A stretch of DNA of 64,000 nt from Vibrio sinaloensis DSM 21326 (GTDB taxonomy: Bacteria > Pseudomonadota > Gammaproteobacteria > Enterobacterales > Vibrionaceae): positions 53,658-117,657 of the forward strand of contig NZ_AEVT01000083.1 of the NCBI RefSeq assembly GCF_000189275.1, in the 5' to 3' direction. Both the position numbers and the translations under genes were made by a program. Of the stretch, positions 7,984 through 16,100 are shown piece after piece (positions within the stretch are counted from its first letter, which is position 1; each line of letters starts with the position of its first letter). A model generated the notes under the pieces. That model saw nothing but the letters and a program-made list of their open reading frames with translations. It did no database searches and was not told the origin of the DNA.

Positions 7984-8715
7984 TTATTGGGTGTACTGTT
8001 GAAGAAAATCGCCAAATCGCTGCCATGATTTTTGGTCGGCATCTTCTCGATATCTAGAGCTACCAAACACAGTGAAGGCATGGGGTGCGCCGCTGTAAGT
8101 AATCATTTCGTGGGCGACGCCCTGTTGCTCAAGCTCACTGGCAAGGGTGGCGAATTGCGACATGGGAATTGCACTGTCAGCCGTGCCGTGAAGAACGAGG
8201 ATTGGCGCGGTCGCCTGTTGATAATTTTGCCCATCCGGTGTTTTGAGGCCGCCATGGAAAGTGACAAAGCCTTTTGCTTTCATACCTGCTCGTGCCGATT
8301 CAAGTACCGCTGCGCCACCAAAACAATAACCCATTACAACGGTATTATTGCTGTTGCCACCTAAAGAAGCGGCGTAATCTAGGCTTCCTTGCATCAATGC
8401 TCTGAGTTTTTCGCGATCTTTATACAGCTCTCCAGTATGTTGTTTTTTATCTTTGACCTCCGTTGGACGGATTCCCTCGCCAAACAAGTCAGCTGCGAAA
8501 ACGTTGTAGCCCATGTCATTGAGCATTTTGGCTCGTTGCTTTTCATAGTCGGTTAGACCATCCCAATCGTGAACCAGCAATACCAATGGTGCATCATCGG
8601 ATACTTTGGACCAGTAGCCCTCGTAGTTACTACCATTTACATTGTAAATTTTATCCTCACCAGCCAATGTTACTGCGCTCCACATTGCTAATGAAAGACC
8701 AAGTACATGTTTCAT
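7984..8715 (-). CDS. Exported dienelactone hydrolase family protein
   Basis: An alpha/beta hydrolase of the dienelactone hydrolase family, 243 residues. A signal peptide (MKHVLGLSLAMWSAVTLAGE) suggests a periplasmic location. The catalytic Cys lies in GYCFGGAAV, the Asp in LHGTADSAIP and the His in SGAPHAFTVFG. The true substrate is unknown; family members open lactones or cleave esters. The ATG at 8715 is chosen over an in-frame ATG at 8760 because AAGGAG lies just before it and the signal peptide then starts cleanly. It stands alone between two terminators. Confidence 0.85.
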   Translation of the reverse strand: MKHVLGLSLAMWSAVTLAGEDKIYNVNGSNYEGYWSKVSDDAPLVLLVHDWDGLTDYEKQRAKMLNDMGYNVFAADLFGEGIRPTEVKDKKQHTGELYKDREKLRALMQGSLDYAASLGGNSNNTVVMGYCFGGAAVLESARAGMKAKGFVTFHGGLKTPDGQNYQQATAPILVLHGTADSAIPMSQFATLASELEQQGVAHEMITYSGAPHAFTVFGSSRYREDADQKSWQRFGDFLQQYTQ

Positions 8716-8771
8716 CGTCTTTCTCCTTGTTGTATTGCAAGTGTAGTACGTTGTTATCAATTGAAAGGCAC

Positions 8772-8796
8772 AAAAAAAGCCTCCCGAGTGGGAGGC
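8772..8796 (-). terminator. Terminator of the iron-containing alcohol dehydrogenase gene
   Basis: On the minus strand GCCTCCC and GGGAGGC (8796-8790 with 8785-8779) pair around ACTC and are followed by seven T residues. Confidence 0.85.
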
Positions 8797-8829
8797 TCAA
8801 CATACGCAAGGAAAAGAAAATGAAGGAAA

Positions 8830-9978
8830 TTACATAGCCGCTTCGAAGATTGCAGAGATCTCTTCGTGCGTTGCTTGTTTAGGGTTAGTGAAACCACAAG
8901 CATCTTTTAGTGCGTTGTCTGCAAGAGTTGGAATATCTTCAGACTTCGCACCTAGCTCTTTAATGCCAGCTGGGATACCAACGTCTTTCGCTAGAGCCAC
9001 GATAGCGTCGATAGCCGCTTCCGCTCCTTGTTCTGCTGTCATGCCTTCAACTTCTACACCCATTGCTTTGGCAACGTCACGTAGACGCTCTGGGCATACT
9101 TGAGCGTTGTAGCGCTGTACGTGAGGTAGAAGGATAGCGTTACAAACACCGTGAGGTAGGTCGTAGAAACCACCCAACTGGTGTGCCATAGCGTGCACGT
9201 AACCCAGAGAAGCGTTGTTAAATGCCATACCTGCCATGAATTGAGCGTAAGCCATTTGTTCACGCGCTTCGATGTCTTCACCGTTTTCTACCGCAGTGCG
9301 GAGGTGCGCTTGGATTAGCTCAATGGCTTTGATTGCAACAGCGTCAGTAATTGGTGTTGCCGCAATAGAAACGTAAGCTTCAACCGCGTGCGTTAGTGCA
9401 TCCATACCTGTTGCTGCGGTTAGCGATGCTGGTTTCGCTAGCATTAGCTCTGGGTCGTTTACAGAGATAAGTGGCGTTGTGTGCTTATCTACGATAGCCA
9501 TCTTGATGTGACGCTCTTCATCAGTGATGATGCAGAAGCGAGTCATTTCTGATGCGGTACCCGCTGTTGTGTTGATTGCGATAAGTGGCAACATTGGTTT
9601 AGCGGATTGGTCTACGCCTTCGTAGTCGCCAATTTTACCGCCATTTGAAGCAACAAGGGCAATACCTTTCGCACAGTCGTGTGGTGAACCACCGCCTAGA
9701 GAGATAACGAAATCACAGGCGTTTTCTTTCAGTAGAGCAAGGCCATCGTTTACATTGCTGATCGTTGGGTTTGGTTGTGTGCCATCGAATACTACGGCTT
9801 CAACAGAGCGTTCAGCTAGTAGGTCTTGAACTTGTTTTACTACACCAATCTGGTTCAAGATTTTGTCAGTAACGATTAGACCTTTTTTAAAGCCTTGAGA
9901 TTGAATGCTGTCTGCTGCGTCTTTTAGACAGCCAGCACCCATTAGGTTAACTGTAGGGATGAAAAATGCGCTTGTCAT
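8830..9978 (-). CDS. yiaY: Iron-containing alcohol dehydrogenase, YiaY-like
   Basis: NAD-dependent group III alcohol dehydrogenase, cytosolic, 382 residues (YiaY of Escherichia coli has 383). Motifs along the chain match closely: FDGTQPNPT, the cofactor-binding [56 protein letters not shown] and the metal-binding [19 protein letters not shown]. It probably interconverts short-chain alcohols and aldehydes; the exact substrate is not clear. The start has GGAG 8 bases upstream. An FNR-like site lies 69 bases before the start codon, which would suit a fermentative enzyme. A terminator follows. Confidence 0.9.
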   Translation of the reverse strand: MTSAFFIPTVNLMGAGCLKDAADSIQSQGFKKGLIVTDKILNQIGVVKQVQDLLAERSVEAVVFDGTQPNPTISNVNDGLALLKENACDFVISLGGGSPHDCAKGIALVASNGGKIGDYEGVDQSAKPMLPLIAINTTAGTASEMTRFCIITDEERHIKMAIVDKHTTPLISVNDPELMLAKPASLTAATGMDALTHAVEAYVSIAATPITDAVAIKAIELIQAHLRTAVENGEDIEAREQMAYAQFMAGMAFNNASLGYVHAMAHQLGGFYDLPHGVCNAILLPHVQRYNAQVCPERLRDVAKAMGVEVEGMTAEQGAEAAIDAIVALAKDVGIPAGIKELGAKSEDIPTLADNALKDACGFTNPKQATHEEISAIFEAAM

Positions 9979-10225
9979 TGCATTGCTCCATTATTATAGG
10001 ATTTAAGAACTGCAGTTAGATTCGCATAATATTTCACGGTTGATATTTGATCTTGAGCAATTCTCTACCCCAAAAGAGTTAAACTTGCATCGAAAGTGTG
10101 ATGTAACGCTGATTGCATAACTATCATTGATAATTTTGTTAAATATTAGTGGGTTAGCGCAATCGTTTTCTCAACAGATAGTGTGGTTAACTCAAGTAGG
10201 GCGGGCGATGACAAAATAACCAGCG
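9979..10225. other. Intergenic region, promoter side of yiaY
   Basis: This stretch between the yiaY start and the elbB terminator holds no convincing gene. It is A/T-rich and contains the FNR-like site described separately. Nothing else stands out. Confidence 0.5.
10047..10060. promoter_or_regulatory. FNR-like site upstream of yiaY
   Basis: TTGATCTTGAGCAA matches the FNR/CRP-family consensus TTGAT-N4-ATCAA at 9 of 10 defined positions. It lies about 70 bases upstream of the yiaY start codon, a usual distance for activation. Anaerobic control is inferred. Confidence 0.35.
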
Positions 10226-10259
10226 AAAAAAAGCCCACTGAGAATCGCTCTCAATGGGC
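10226..10259 (-). terminator. Terminator of elbB
   Basis: GCCCA-TGAGA type inverted repeat (10233-10259) with an A-run at 10226-10232, which is a T-run when read on the minus strand after the elbB stop. Confidence 0.8.
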
Positions 10260-10278
10260 GGTTAAAAATGGAGAAAAA

Positions 10279-10929
10279 TTATGCAATGGCGACGAGCTTC
10301 GCGACCAGTTTTTCTATACCAGTTGCTGCCTGCGAAATGGATCCGGCGAGCATATAGGCAGGTGTTGAAAGAACCTTATGTTGCTCATCGTAAACATAAT
10401 CGTCTACCGCGCAATCAAGATGCTGCCCAGATAATGCATTAAATGCAGCTGCGGTTGCTTCATCGTTACCTATGGTCCCTTTAACGCCTTCACCATAAAT
10501 CATCGGCATGATCACGGGAGCAATACATAAATATCCGGCAGGTTTGCTAGCAAGAGCGAAAGCGCGGCATGCGGAGGCAACATGAGCGTTGATACTGCAC
10601 TCGGCACCACTTACTGCAAAATCGGTGAGATTTTTTGCCGCGCCAAATCCTCCTGGTAAGAGTAAGGCGTCGAAGTCATCCACATTCAGTTTGGCCACAT
10701 CCTCTATATTTCCGCGAGCGATGCGCGCAGCCTCAATCAGTACATTGCGCGTTTCGTCCATTTCTTCGCCAGTCTTATGATTGATGACATGAAGCTGATC
10801 GATATTGGGGGCAAAGCACTGCCAAGTGGCACCATTTTTCTCTATCGCGTAGAGAGCCAGTACACTTTCATGAATCTCTGCACCATCAAATACACCTGAG
10901 CCGCTAAGAATAACTGCGATTTTTTTCAT
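10279..10929 (-). CDS. elbB: ElbB-type glyoxalase (DJ-1/PfpI family)
   Basis: A 216-residue class I glutamine amidotransferase-like protein of the ElbB group, reported to have glyoxalase activity and linked historically to isoprenoid synthesis. The N-terminus KKIAVILSGSGVFDGAEIHE is the family signature; PGGFGAAKNL follows at about 92-101. The nucleophilic cysteine is C135 in GYLCIAP, the same position as in Escherichia coli, and the glutamate is in the N-terminal DGAEIHE. Cytosolic, monocistronic, with its own terminator. The ribosome site AGGAACAA precedes the ATG. Confidence 0.92.
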   Translation of the reverse strand: MKKIAVILSGSGVFDGAEIHESVLALYAIEKNGATWQCFAPNIDQLHVINHKTGEEMDETRNVLIEAARIARGNIEDVAKLNVDDFDALLLPGGFGAAKNLTDFAVSGAECSINAHVASACRAFALASKPAGYLCIAPVIMPMIYGEGVKGTIGNDEATAAAFNALSGQHLDCAVDDYVYDEQHKVLSTPAYMLAGSISQAATGIEKLVAKLVAIA

Positions 10930-11027
10930 TGTTTGTTCCTTATTAATCTGACGATATTAGATTAGTTGAAACGGTGTGATAGTGCCTTGGTTTACGTCGC
11001 AGTTTGATAGGTAAGCAAGCAGTGTAT

Positions 11028-11056
11028 TAGCGACAGTCTGGGTATGACTGTCGCTA
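11028..11056. repeat. Perfect 11-bp inverted repeat downstream of the small acidic ORF
   Basis: TAGCGACAGTC (11028-11038) and GACTGTCGCTA (11046-11056) flank a 7-base loop. It has no T-run on either side, so it is not a standard terminator, but its place 33 bases after the stop of the 42-residue ORF suggests an RNA 3' end or protein site. Confidence 0.6.
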
Positions 11057-11088
11057 TTGAAGAGAGAGGGAGAACGACCGAGCGTTGG

Positions 11089-11217
11089 TCACTCCTCTTC
11101 TTCTGTTGTGGATTGCTCTTGCTGCGCTTCGGTTTCGTTGTCTTCTTGTTCATCATTATCGTAGTACTTAACGACAAAAGGCGTGAGCATGACACTGGAA
11201 GGGAAAAAGCGTTTCAT
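11089..11217 (-). CDS. Small acidic protein, 42 residues
   Basis: This ORF is short but looks real: GGAGG lies 8 bases before the ATG, it starts MKRFFPSSVMLTPFVVKYYD, and it ends in a strongly acidic tail (DNDEQEDNETEAQQEQ then STTEEEE). No membrane helix or lipobox is seen. A perfect inverted repeat follows the stop. It sits alone between elbB and a LysR gene on the same strand. Function unknown; the pattern of a short hydrophobic/basic head and an acidic tail may suit a protein or nucleic-acid-mimic partner, which is only a guess. Longer ORFs overlapping here in other frames have no ribosome site. Confidence 0.6.
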   Translation of the reverse strand: MKRFFPSSVMLTPFVVKYYDNDEQEDNETEAQQEQSTTEEEE

Positions 11218-11351
11218 ATAAGCCTCCATAGCCTAAGCAGGTAGTGGCTTGATTGTGCAATGCTTTGCGTAGGGTAAACTTGTTTTAAGTCACTAAATCT
11301 TTGGGAAAAAACCGGCGCACTTGTATTTGAGCTGCGGGTCACAGTTTACGT

Positions 11352-12263
11352 TTACAGCACTTTGTCCCACTCAGCGTTTTGGGCGTCCAGCCGCGACGCA
11401 ATAAAATCAAGGAAGGCGCGAACTTTTAGCGGCATATGCTTACGCTCTGGAAACACGGCGTACACCGCATGCTCTGGAAGTTGATACTCCTGCATTACCC
11501 CCATCAGTTTGCCGGCCGCAATGTCCTTAGCGACGATGAAGGTAGGTAATTGACCAATTCCGAGCCCTTCTAATAGTGCACGGCGAATCGCCTCACTGTT
11601 ATTGACCACTAAACGGCCTCTCGGCATAACCTTGAACTCTTTGCCATGCGAAGTGAACGTCCATTCGTTCCCTCCTCTGAAGTAAGCGTATTGCAAGCAG
11701 TTATGTTGGGTGAGATCCGACGGCCTAGTGGGCTGGCCAAATTGATTAAGATAGTCCTCTGATGCGCACAAGATGCTTTTGCACGGAGTCAGCCTTTTAG
11801 CGACAAGGTTAGATAGAGGCAGGTGGCCAATACGGATGCCGATATCAAATCCTGACTCAATCAGGTCGACCATTTGATCTTCGAGCTGCAAATCGATTTC
11901 CACATCCGAATAGAGAGCAAGAAACTCGGCGACTAAAGGCGCGACATACTGAACACCAAACGACATTGGAGCGGTGAGTTTGAGTTTTCCTCTTGGTTGG
12001 CCTTGTAGCTCGGTCACCGCGTCTACGCCTTGTTGTGCCAGACTTAGCGACTGCGATACGTAGGAGTAATAGCGTTGACCCGCCTCGGTCAAGCTGAGCT
12101 TTCTGGTGGTTCTGTGCAACAGGCGAATGCCCAATTCGTCTTCCAATTGGTTGATCCGTTTACTCACAGCAGATTTGGTAATTTTCAGTTTGTCAGCAGC
12201 TGGGGAGAAACCGCCACACTCAACCACTGCAACGAAAACGGGTATCGACGAAAAAGTTTGCAT
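11352..12263 (-). CDS. LysR family transcriptional regulator
   Basis: A 303-residue LysR regulator of the CrgA/AaeR-like kind. The helix-turn-helix is at residues 1-60 (FVAVVECGGFSPAADKLKIT, then KSAVSKRINQLEDELG), followed by a substrate-binding domain (GKLKLTAPMSFGVQYVAPLV from about 95). The ATG at 12263 is used because the sequence is then a standard LysR start and GAGGT lies upstream; a longer in-frame start at 12416 would overlap the divergent yjjG gene. The target may be yjjG or itself: a 15-base direct repeat lies in the shared gap. Confidence 0.85.
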   Translation of the reverse strand: MQTFSSIPVFVAVVECGGFSPAADKLKITKSAVSKRINQLEDELGIRLLHRTTRKLSLTEAGQRYYSYVSQSLSLAQQGVDAVTELQGQPRGKLKLTAPMSFGVQYVAPLVAEFLALYSDVEIDLQLEDQMVDLIESGFDIGIRIGHLPLSNLVAKRLTPCKSILCASEDYLNQFGQPTRPSDLTQHNCLQYAYFRGGNEWTFTSHGKEFKVMPRGRLVVNNSEAIRRALLEGLGIGQLPTFIVAKDIAAGKLMGVMQEYQLPEHAVYAVFPERKHMPLKVRAFLDFIASRLDAQNAEWDKVL

Positions 12264-12269
12264 AGTTGA

Positions 12270-12325
12270 CCTCAGGTAAACAATAAGTTTCTTTATTTGG
12301 TGATTATCATCCTCAGGAAAACAAT
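12270..12325. repeat. Direct repeat CCTCAGG(T/A)AAACAAT in the LysR-yjjG gap
   Basis: CCTCAGGTAAACAAT (12270-12284) and CCTCAGGAAAACAAT (12311-12325) agree at 14 of 15 positions and start 41 bases apart, close to four helical turns. They flank the region where both divergent promoters must lie. A role as operator for the LysR protein is inferred from position and spacing. Confidence 0.5.
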
Positions 12326-12358
12326 CTACACTAGCATCACCAATTTGAGGAGAGAAAA

Positions 12359-13033
12359 ATGAAGTACGATTGGATCCTGTTTGACGCGGATGAAACCCTG
12401 TTCCATTTTGATGCATTTAAAGGGATGCAACTGATGTTTGCGCGCAAAGGGGTGGAGTTTACTCAACAGGACTTTGACCACTATCAGAGAGTCAACAAGC
12501 CGTTGTGGGTTGATTACCAAGACGGCAAGATCACCGCTGGCCAACTTAAGCACACTCGCTTTGTTGAGTGGGCCGAAAAACTCGAAACGACTACGGTGGA
12601 GTTGAACAGTGCCTTTCTTGAAGCGATGGCTGATATCTGCACTTTGTTACCGGGAGCGAAAGAGTTGATGGATGCTCTGCATGGTAAAGCGAAATTGGGG
12701 ATAATTACTAATGGATTTACTGAGCTTCAGGCGATACGTTTGCAACGTACAGGTATGTCTGAGTACTTCGAGCAGGTGATTATCTCCGAGCAAGTTGGTG
12801 TGGCTAAACCCGACCAAGGTATTTTTAGTTACGCTTTAGAGAAAATGGGTAATCCGTGTAAAAGCCGTATCCTTATGGTGGGCGACAATCCTCACTCTGA
12901 TATTTTGGGCGGTATCAATTTTGGTATCGAGACTTGTTGGCTGAATGCGTCTCAGCAAGCGGAAGTGCAGGGGATTCGACCAAATTACAATGTGGGTTCG
13001 CTAAGTGAGCTTAAGGATATATTGGTTGCTTAA
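12359..13033 (+). CDS. yjjG: Pyrimidine 5'-nucleotidase YjjG (HAD family)
   Basis: A 224-residue HAD hydrolase that removes phosphate from (non-canonical) pyrimidine nucleotides in the YjjG family. Motif I is DADETLFHFD (residues 9-18; D9 nucleophile, D11 acid/base), motif II ITNGFTELQ, motif III lysine in VGVAKPDQGIF, and motif IV MVGDNPHSDILGG. The cap domain occupies about residues 20-90. GAGGAGAG precedes the ATG. It is divergent from the LysR gene, which may control it. Confidence 0.9.
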   Translation: MKYDWILFDADETLFHFDAFKGMQLMFARKGVEFTQQDFDHYQRVNKPLWVDYQDGKITAGQLKHTRFVEWAEKLETTTVELNSAFLEAMADICTLLPGAKELMDALHGKAKLGIITNGFTELQAIRLQRTGMSEYFEQVIISEQVGVAKPDQGIFSYALEKMGNPCKSRILMVGDNPHSDILGGINFGIETCWLNASQQAEVQGIRPNYNVGSLSELKDILVA

Positions 13034-13092
13034 TTGATCCATCACCCGGCAGCGTGAGTAAAAGTCTTCAACAGATAAACGAGGAACATGTC

Positions 13093-13302
13093 ATGGCGAT
13101 GTCGGGAAGAATAGTGAATTGGGATGAGAAGCACGGCTGTGGTTTGATTCGATCAGACGCGACGAAAGAGCAGATATTTTTTCATATAACCGATATGGAT
13201 GTTGAAGCGCTACCCCCATATATCACCGAGCGTGTGGCCTTCGAATTAGAAACTGATTTTAGCGGCTGTGGCTTGGCTCAGCATATCACTCCGATTATCT
13301 AA
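13093..13302 (+). CDS. Short cold-shock-domain-like protein
   Basis: A 69-residue single-domain protein resembling the cold-shock fold: GRIVNWDEKHGCGLIRSD corresponds to strands 1-2 and IFFHITDMD to strand 3. The RNA-binding aromatic pattern of CspA is only partly kept (CGLI in place of FGFI). The start at 13093 has GAGG 8 bases upstream; a GTG at 13054 in frame lacks this. It is related to the N-terminal domain of the gene at 14608. It ends 10 bases before a convergent regulator gene. Nucleic-acid binding is inferred. Confidence 0.7.
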   Translation: MAMSGRIVNWDEKHGCGLIRSDATKEQIFFHITDMDVEALPPYITERVAFELETDFSGCGLAQHITPII

Positions 13303-13311
13303 GGATTGCGA

Positions 13312-13995
13312 TCAGTCGTGAGCGTTGAGTGAAATGTAGTGTTCAAATGATTTGCGACTACTGACCGTGAAGCATTCCTCTTTGACCGATAGAGTTTGAA
13401 TGCGGTCGATACGAAAATGGCGGTAATCGTTTCTTAGCTCGCACCAAGCCACCAAGGTCCACAGTTTGCCCCAAAAGATCTGACCAAGTGGCTGCAGCAC
13501 TCTGGTTGTTTCTTGGCCGCTTTCAGCGATGTATTCTACTTCTATCTTCAGTTTGTTGTCTGTGGCGTGACGGAGCAGTTGACCTCGCTGCGATGTGAGT
13601 GTTTGGGTGTGGAGGTCAGGAACCATCACCGGAAACGCTTCGACCTGTTGCTTTAGCCTGTCGGGGAGAACCGACCGAATTTTAGTAGAGGCACTTCGAG
13701 ACGCTTCAGCCAGTTCGGCATCTGACCAGGCTTTGACCATTCTCATACCTAGCTCCAAAGCCATCATCTCTTTCTCAGTAAACATCAGTGGAGGAAGATG
13801 AGAGCCTGGCTGGAGTAAATAGCCGACACCAGCTTCTCCTTGGATAGGAACGCCGGAGTTGAGCAGTGACTGTATGTCGCGGTAAATCGTTCTTTCACTC
13901 ACTTCCATGGTCCGTGCAAGCTCTGCGGCGGTAACCGCATAACGCTTTGAGCGCAACAAAGTAAGAAGTTCAAATAGCCGTTCTGATTTACTCAT
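13312..13995 (-). CDS. HTH-WYL transcriptional regulator (YafY-like)
   Basis: A 227-residue regulator. The winged helix is at residues 1-60 (LFELLTLLRSKRYAVTAAEL followed by SERTIYRDIQSLLNSGVPI), and a WYL-type ligand-binding domain follows, seen as KIEVEYIAESGQETTRVLQP and YRHFRIDRIQTL at about 150-210. WYL regulators usually respond to small ligands or nucleic acids. The monooxygenase-like gene lies upstream on the same strand 47 bases away, so co-transcription and control of it are plausible. An 8-bp hairpin (14014-14033) sits between them. Confidence 0.85.
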   Translation of the reverse strand: MSKSERLFELLTLLRSKRYAVTAAELARTMEVSERTIYRDIQSLLNSGVPIQGEAGVGYLLQPGSHLPPLMFTEKEMMALELGMRMVKAWSDAELAEASRSASTKIRSVLPDRLKQQVEAFPVMVPDLHTQTLTSQRGQLLRHATDNKLKIEVEYIAESGQETTRVLQPLGQIFWGKLWTLVAWCELRNDYRHFRIDRIQTLSVKEECFTVSSRKSFEHYISLNAHD

Positions 13996-14013
13996 GGTCT
14001 ACGTTACTCAATG

Positions 14014-14033
14014 AAGGAGGGCGACCCCTCCTT
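14014..14033. repeat. 8-bp hairpin between the monooxygenase-like and WYL genes
   Basis: AAGGAGGG (14014-14021) and CCCTCCTT (14026-14033) pair around a 4-base loop. On the minus strand no clear T-run follows. It could weaken read-through from the upstream gene into the regulator gene. Confidence 0.5.
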
Positions 14034-14042
14034 ACTTTTCTG

Positions 14043-14363
14043 TTATTGATATTTCGCTGCGAGGTCACTCATCATAATGGTTTGATGCTGCATGTCGACT
14101 GTTGCAGGGTCAATCAAAGCCATGAGCGGTGCGCAGTCTTCACAACTGGCAAATTGCTGGCCAGCCGCTTGGGCCGCTTCCATTGAGTCCCAATAGACGA
14201 CATCTGTCCATACCTCGTTTTCTTGATTGAAACTGGTAGAGCGATATTGAAACCCATCCAACTGCGAGACAAAACGTTGGCTTTGCTCTGCAGCGGCAAT
14301 CAGTTGTTCATGGGGTGTGTTTGGCAGTAATTTAAAAGAGACAATTTCAACGACGCTTTTCAT
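14043..14363 (-). CDS. Antibiotic biosynthesis monooxygenase-like (dimeric alpha/beta barrel) protein
   Basis: A 106-residue small protein with the ferredoxin-like dimeric barrel pattern: VVEIVSFKLLPNTPHEQLIA, GFQYRSTSFN and WTDVVYWDSMEAAQAAGQQF. Members act as cofactor-free monooxygenases, haem enzymes or have no known activity, so the substrate is open. AGGAG lies before the ATG. The WYL regulator follows on the same strand. No signal peptide. Confidence 0.7.
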   Translation of the reverse strand: MKSVVEIVSFKLLPNTPHEQLIAAAEQSQRFVSQLDGFQYRSTSFNQENEVWTDVVYWDSMEAAQAAGQQFASCEDCAPLMALIDPATVDMQHQTIMMSDLAAKYQ

Positions 14364-14567
14364 TTGGTACTCCTTGTATGGGATTGACTTGGTTCGATAG
14401 CAATACTAGCTAGTGCCATTGTCAGAACCTGTCAGTAGTGATTATTGAGTAAATTATTGCCTTTTCGATTTCAAGTTGTGATCTTGGTTATGCTCATGGT
14501 TTCTTATCTTGACTACATTTAACGTGCACTATTACAAATTTTATAAACGTTAGGTTAGATCAAGTCT

Positions 14568-14590
14568 GACTAAATCAAAGCAATTTAGTC
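14568..14590 (+). promoter_or_regulatory. Hairpin in the leader of the cold-shock/DUF1294 gene
   Basis: GACTAAAT (14568-14575) and ATTTAGTC (14583-14590) are perfect complements around CAAAGCA, just before the AAAGGA ribosome site. A temperature-sensitive leader would suit a cold-shock-type gene, but this is inferred. Confidence 0.4.
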
Positions 14591-14607
14591 GTTAAAGGAT
14601 TGAGACA

Positions 14608-15213
14608 ATGGCTATACAAGGAACAATCAGCGAGTGGGATCAACATAAAGGCTATGGTTACATTGCCGTTGATGACCAAGAGGCGCAAATTCGCTTTCAC
14701 CTTTTTGATTTCGAAGCGTTTGGTCACCCACCACAATTAAGAGACCGGGTTCAGTTTCGTCTGGCTAAGGACGACCAAGGAGAGCTACGAGCCGTTCATG
14801 TAGAAAGGCAATTTGTGTTTAATTTTCCACTTGCCGTTGCAATATGGTTCGTCTCCACTATGGTGGCGAGTGTGTTCTTACTGAATTTTCCTCCCATCGC
14901 ATTGGTGATTTCTGTTGCGGTGTCGACCATTACTTATTTGGTATATGCCGTCGACAGACAGGTGTACCACAATGGTGGTGTTCAAATCCCGAACACGATT
15001 TTCTACCTACTTAACATGTTTGGTGGTTGGCCTGGTGCTCTGTTTGCCCAGTCTATTCTCCACCATAAATACACTGACTTAGACTTTAAGCTTTTGTTCT
15101 GGCTTTCGATGGCTTTGAACGTGGGCTTTTATTGCTGGACGTTAACTTACGAGGGCAGTCTGGCGCTGACCGAAATGATTACTCAGTTGCAGGTTTTCGT
15201 TGCAACTCTTTAG
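14608..15213 (+). CDS. Cold-shock domain fused to DUF1294 membrane domain
   Basis: A 201-residue fusion. Residues 1-68 form a cold-shock-like domain (GTISEWDQHKGYGYIAVDD and RFHLFDFEAFG), then three or four membrane helices form a DUF1294 domain (NFPLAVAIWFVSTMVASVFL; FYLLNMFGGWPGALFAQ; FKLLFWLSMALNVGFYCW). NMFGGWPGAL and HHKY are hallmarks of DUF1294. It should sit in the inner membrane with the nucleic-acid-binding domain in the cytosol. Function unknown. AAAGGA precedes the ATG. A bidirectional terminator separates it from phnX. Confidence 0.85.
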   Translation: MAIQGTISEWDQHKGYGYIAVDDQEAQIRFHLFDFEAFGHPPQLRDRVQFRLAKDDQGELRAVHVERQFVFNFPLAVAIWFVSTMVASVFLLNFPPIALVISVAVSTITYLVYAVDRQVYHNGGVQIPNTIFYLLNMFGGWPGALFAQSILHHKYTDLDFKLLFWLSMALNVGFYCWTLTYEGSLALTEMITQLQVFVATL

Positions 15214-15218
15214 CATAA

Positions 15219-15245
15219 AAGGCGTAACCTCAAAGGTTACGCCTT
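15219..15245. terminator. Bidirectional terminator between the DUF1294 gene and phnX
   Basis: AAGGCGTAACC (15219-15229) and GGTTACGCCTT (15235-15245) form an 11-bp stem with loop TCAAA between two convergent genes. Confidence 0.75.
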
Positions 15246-15278
15246 ATGTCTTTCCAAATTGACGCTTTCCCAGCTCGG

Positions 15279-16100
15279 CTATGGACGTTCATCCGCCTCC
15301 AAACGACGCTCAACGTCAGCTATCACGTCTGGCAGATCGGCGATCGTATCAATCAGGTAGTGAGGCGCACTTTTGATCAATTTAGTGCGTGCTTTTTGTC
15401 TCGCGCTGTCCAACGTAGCTTGATCGGCCGCCTGATACTGTTCATAGGTCAGCCCAGCTTCATTGCCCGACAGCAGTAAGCCAACCGTCCACATTCCCGC
15501 GTTGTGGCCTTCTTCAATACCAGGAGCGGCGTCATCCACCTTGATACACGCGCTAACGTTGGTTACACCGAGCTCTATCACGTTCTTTAATGCCATAAAT
15601 GGAGCAGGGCGCCCGCCTTGCGGTAAATCATCAGTCGCGACCACGTAGTCTGGGCGATAGCCGTAGTCGGCAGCGGCGGGAATCAGTACGTCCATCACCT
15701 CTCTTGGATAGCCTGAGCAAGAGCCGATTTTGATTCCTTGCTGCTTAAGGCTATTGACCACATCAACGGCGTTTAAGATAGGCGCCGCATGATCTGCTAC
15801 CTTGGCTTTCTGCAATGGCATAAAAGCCGCGTAAATCGTGTCTATATCTTCACTGGTCATTGAACGACCAAATTGGGCGTTCCATCGAGCATCTACTGAA
15901 GGCAAACGTCCAACGGCTTGAATGTGGTCCCATTTGCCTAAGCCCATTGGCTCTCTTGCCTCTGCTAGGTTAATTTTAAAGTCGAACCCTTGTTTAAATG
16001 CTTCAACGAAAATGCTGGTTGGGGCGAAAGAGCCGAAGTCAACGATGGTTCCTGCCCAATCAAAAATGACGGCTTGGATGTTAGAGCGTGGCACTGTCAT
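15279..16100 (-). CDS. phnX: Phosphonoacetaldehyde hydrolase PhnX
   Basis: HAD-family enzyme that splits phosphonoacetaldehyde into acetaldehyde and phosphate, the last step of the AEP route. From the ATG at 16100 it has 273 residues, the family length. Motifs: the nucleophile in [11 protein letters not shown] (D12 region), the Schiff-base lysine in MGLGKWDHI, and [13 protein letters not shown] and [12 protein letters not shown] further on. This start overlaps pbfA by 20 bases; a longer in-frame ATG at 16160 would overlap it by 80. It is the third gene of the phnW-pbfA-phnX operon. The pyridoxal enzymes upstream supply its substrate. Confidence 0.95.
   Translation of the reverse strand: MTVPRSNIQAVIFDWAGTIVDFGSFAPTSIFVEAFKQGFDFKINLAEAREPMGLGKWDHIQAVGRLPSVDARWNAQFGRSMTSEDIDTIYAAFMPLQKAKVADHAAPILNAVDVVNSLKQQGIKIGSCSGYPREVMDVLIPAAADYGYRPDYVVATDDLPQGGRPAPFMALKNVIELGVTNVSACIKVDDAAPGIEEGHNAGMWTVGLLLSGNEAGLTYEQYQAADQATLDSARQKARTKLIKSAPHYLIDTIADLPDVIADVERRLEADERP

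Noticed and set aside
11044..11244. 66-residue plus-strand ORF with a hydrophobic stretch
   Set aside because: It has no ribosome site and is the mirror of the 42-residue minus-strand ORF, which has an ideal one.
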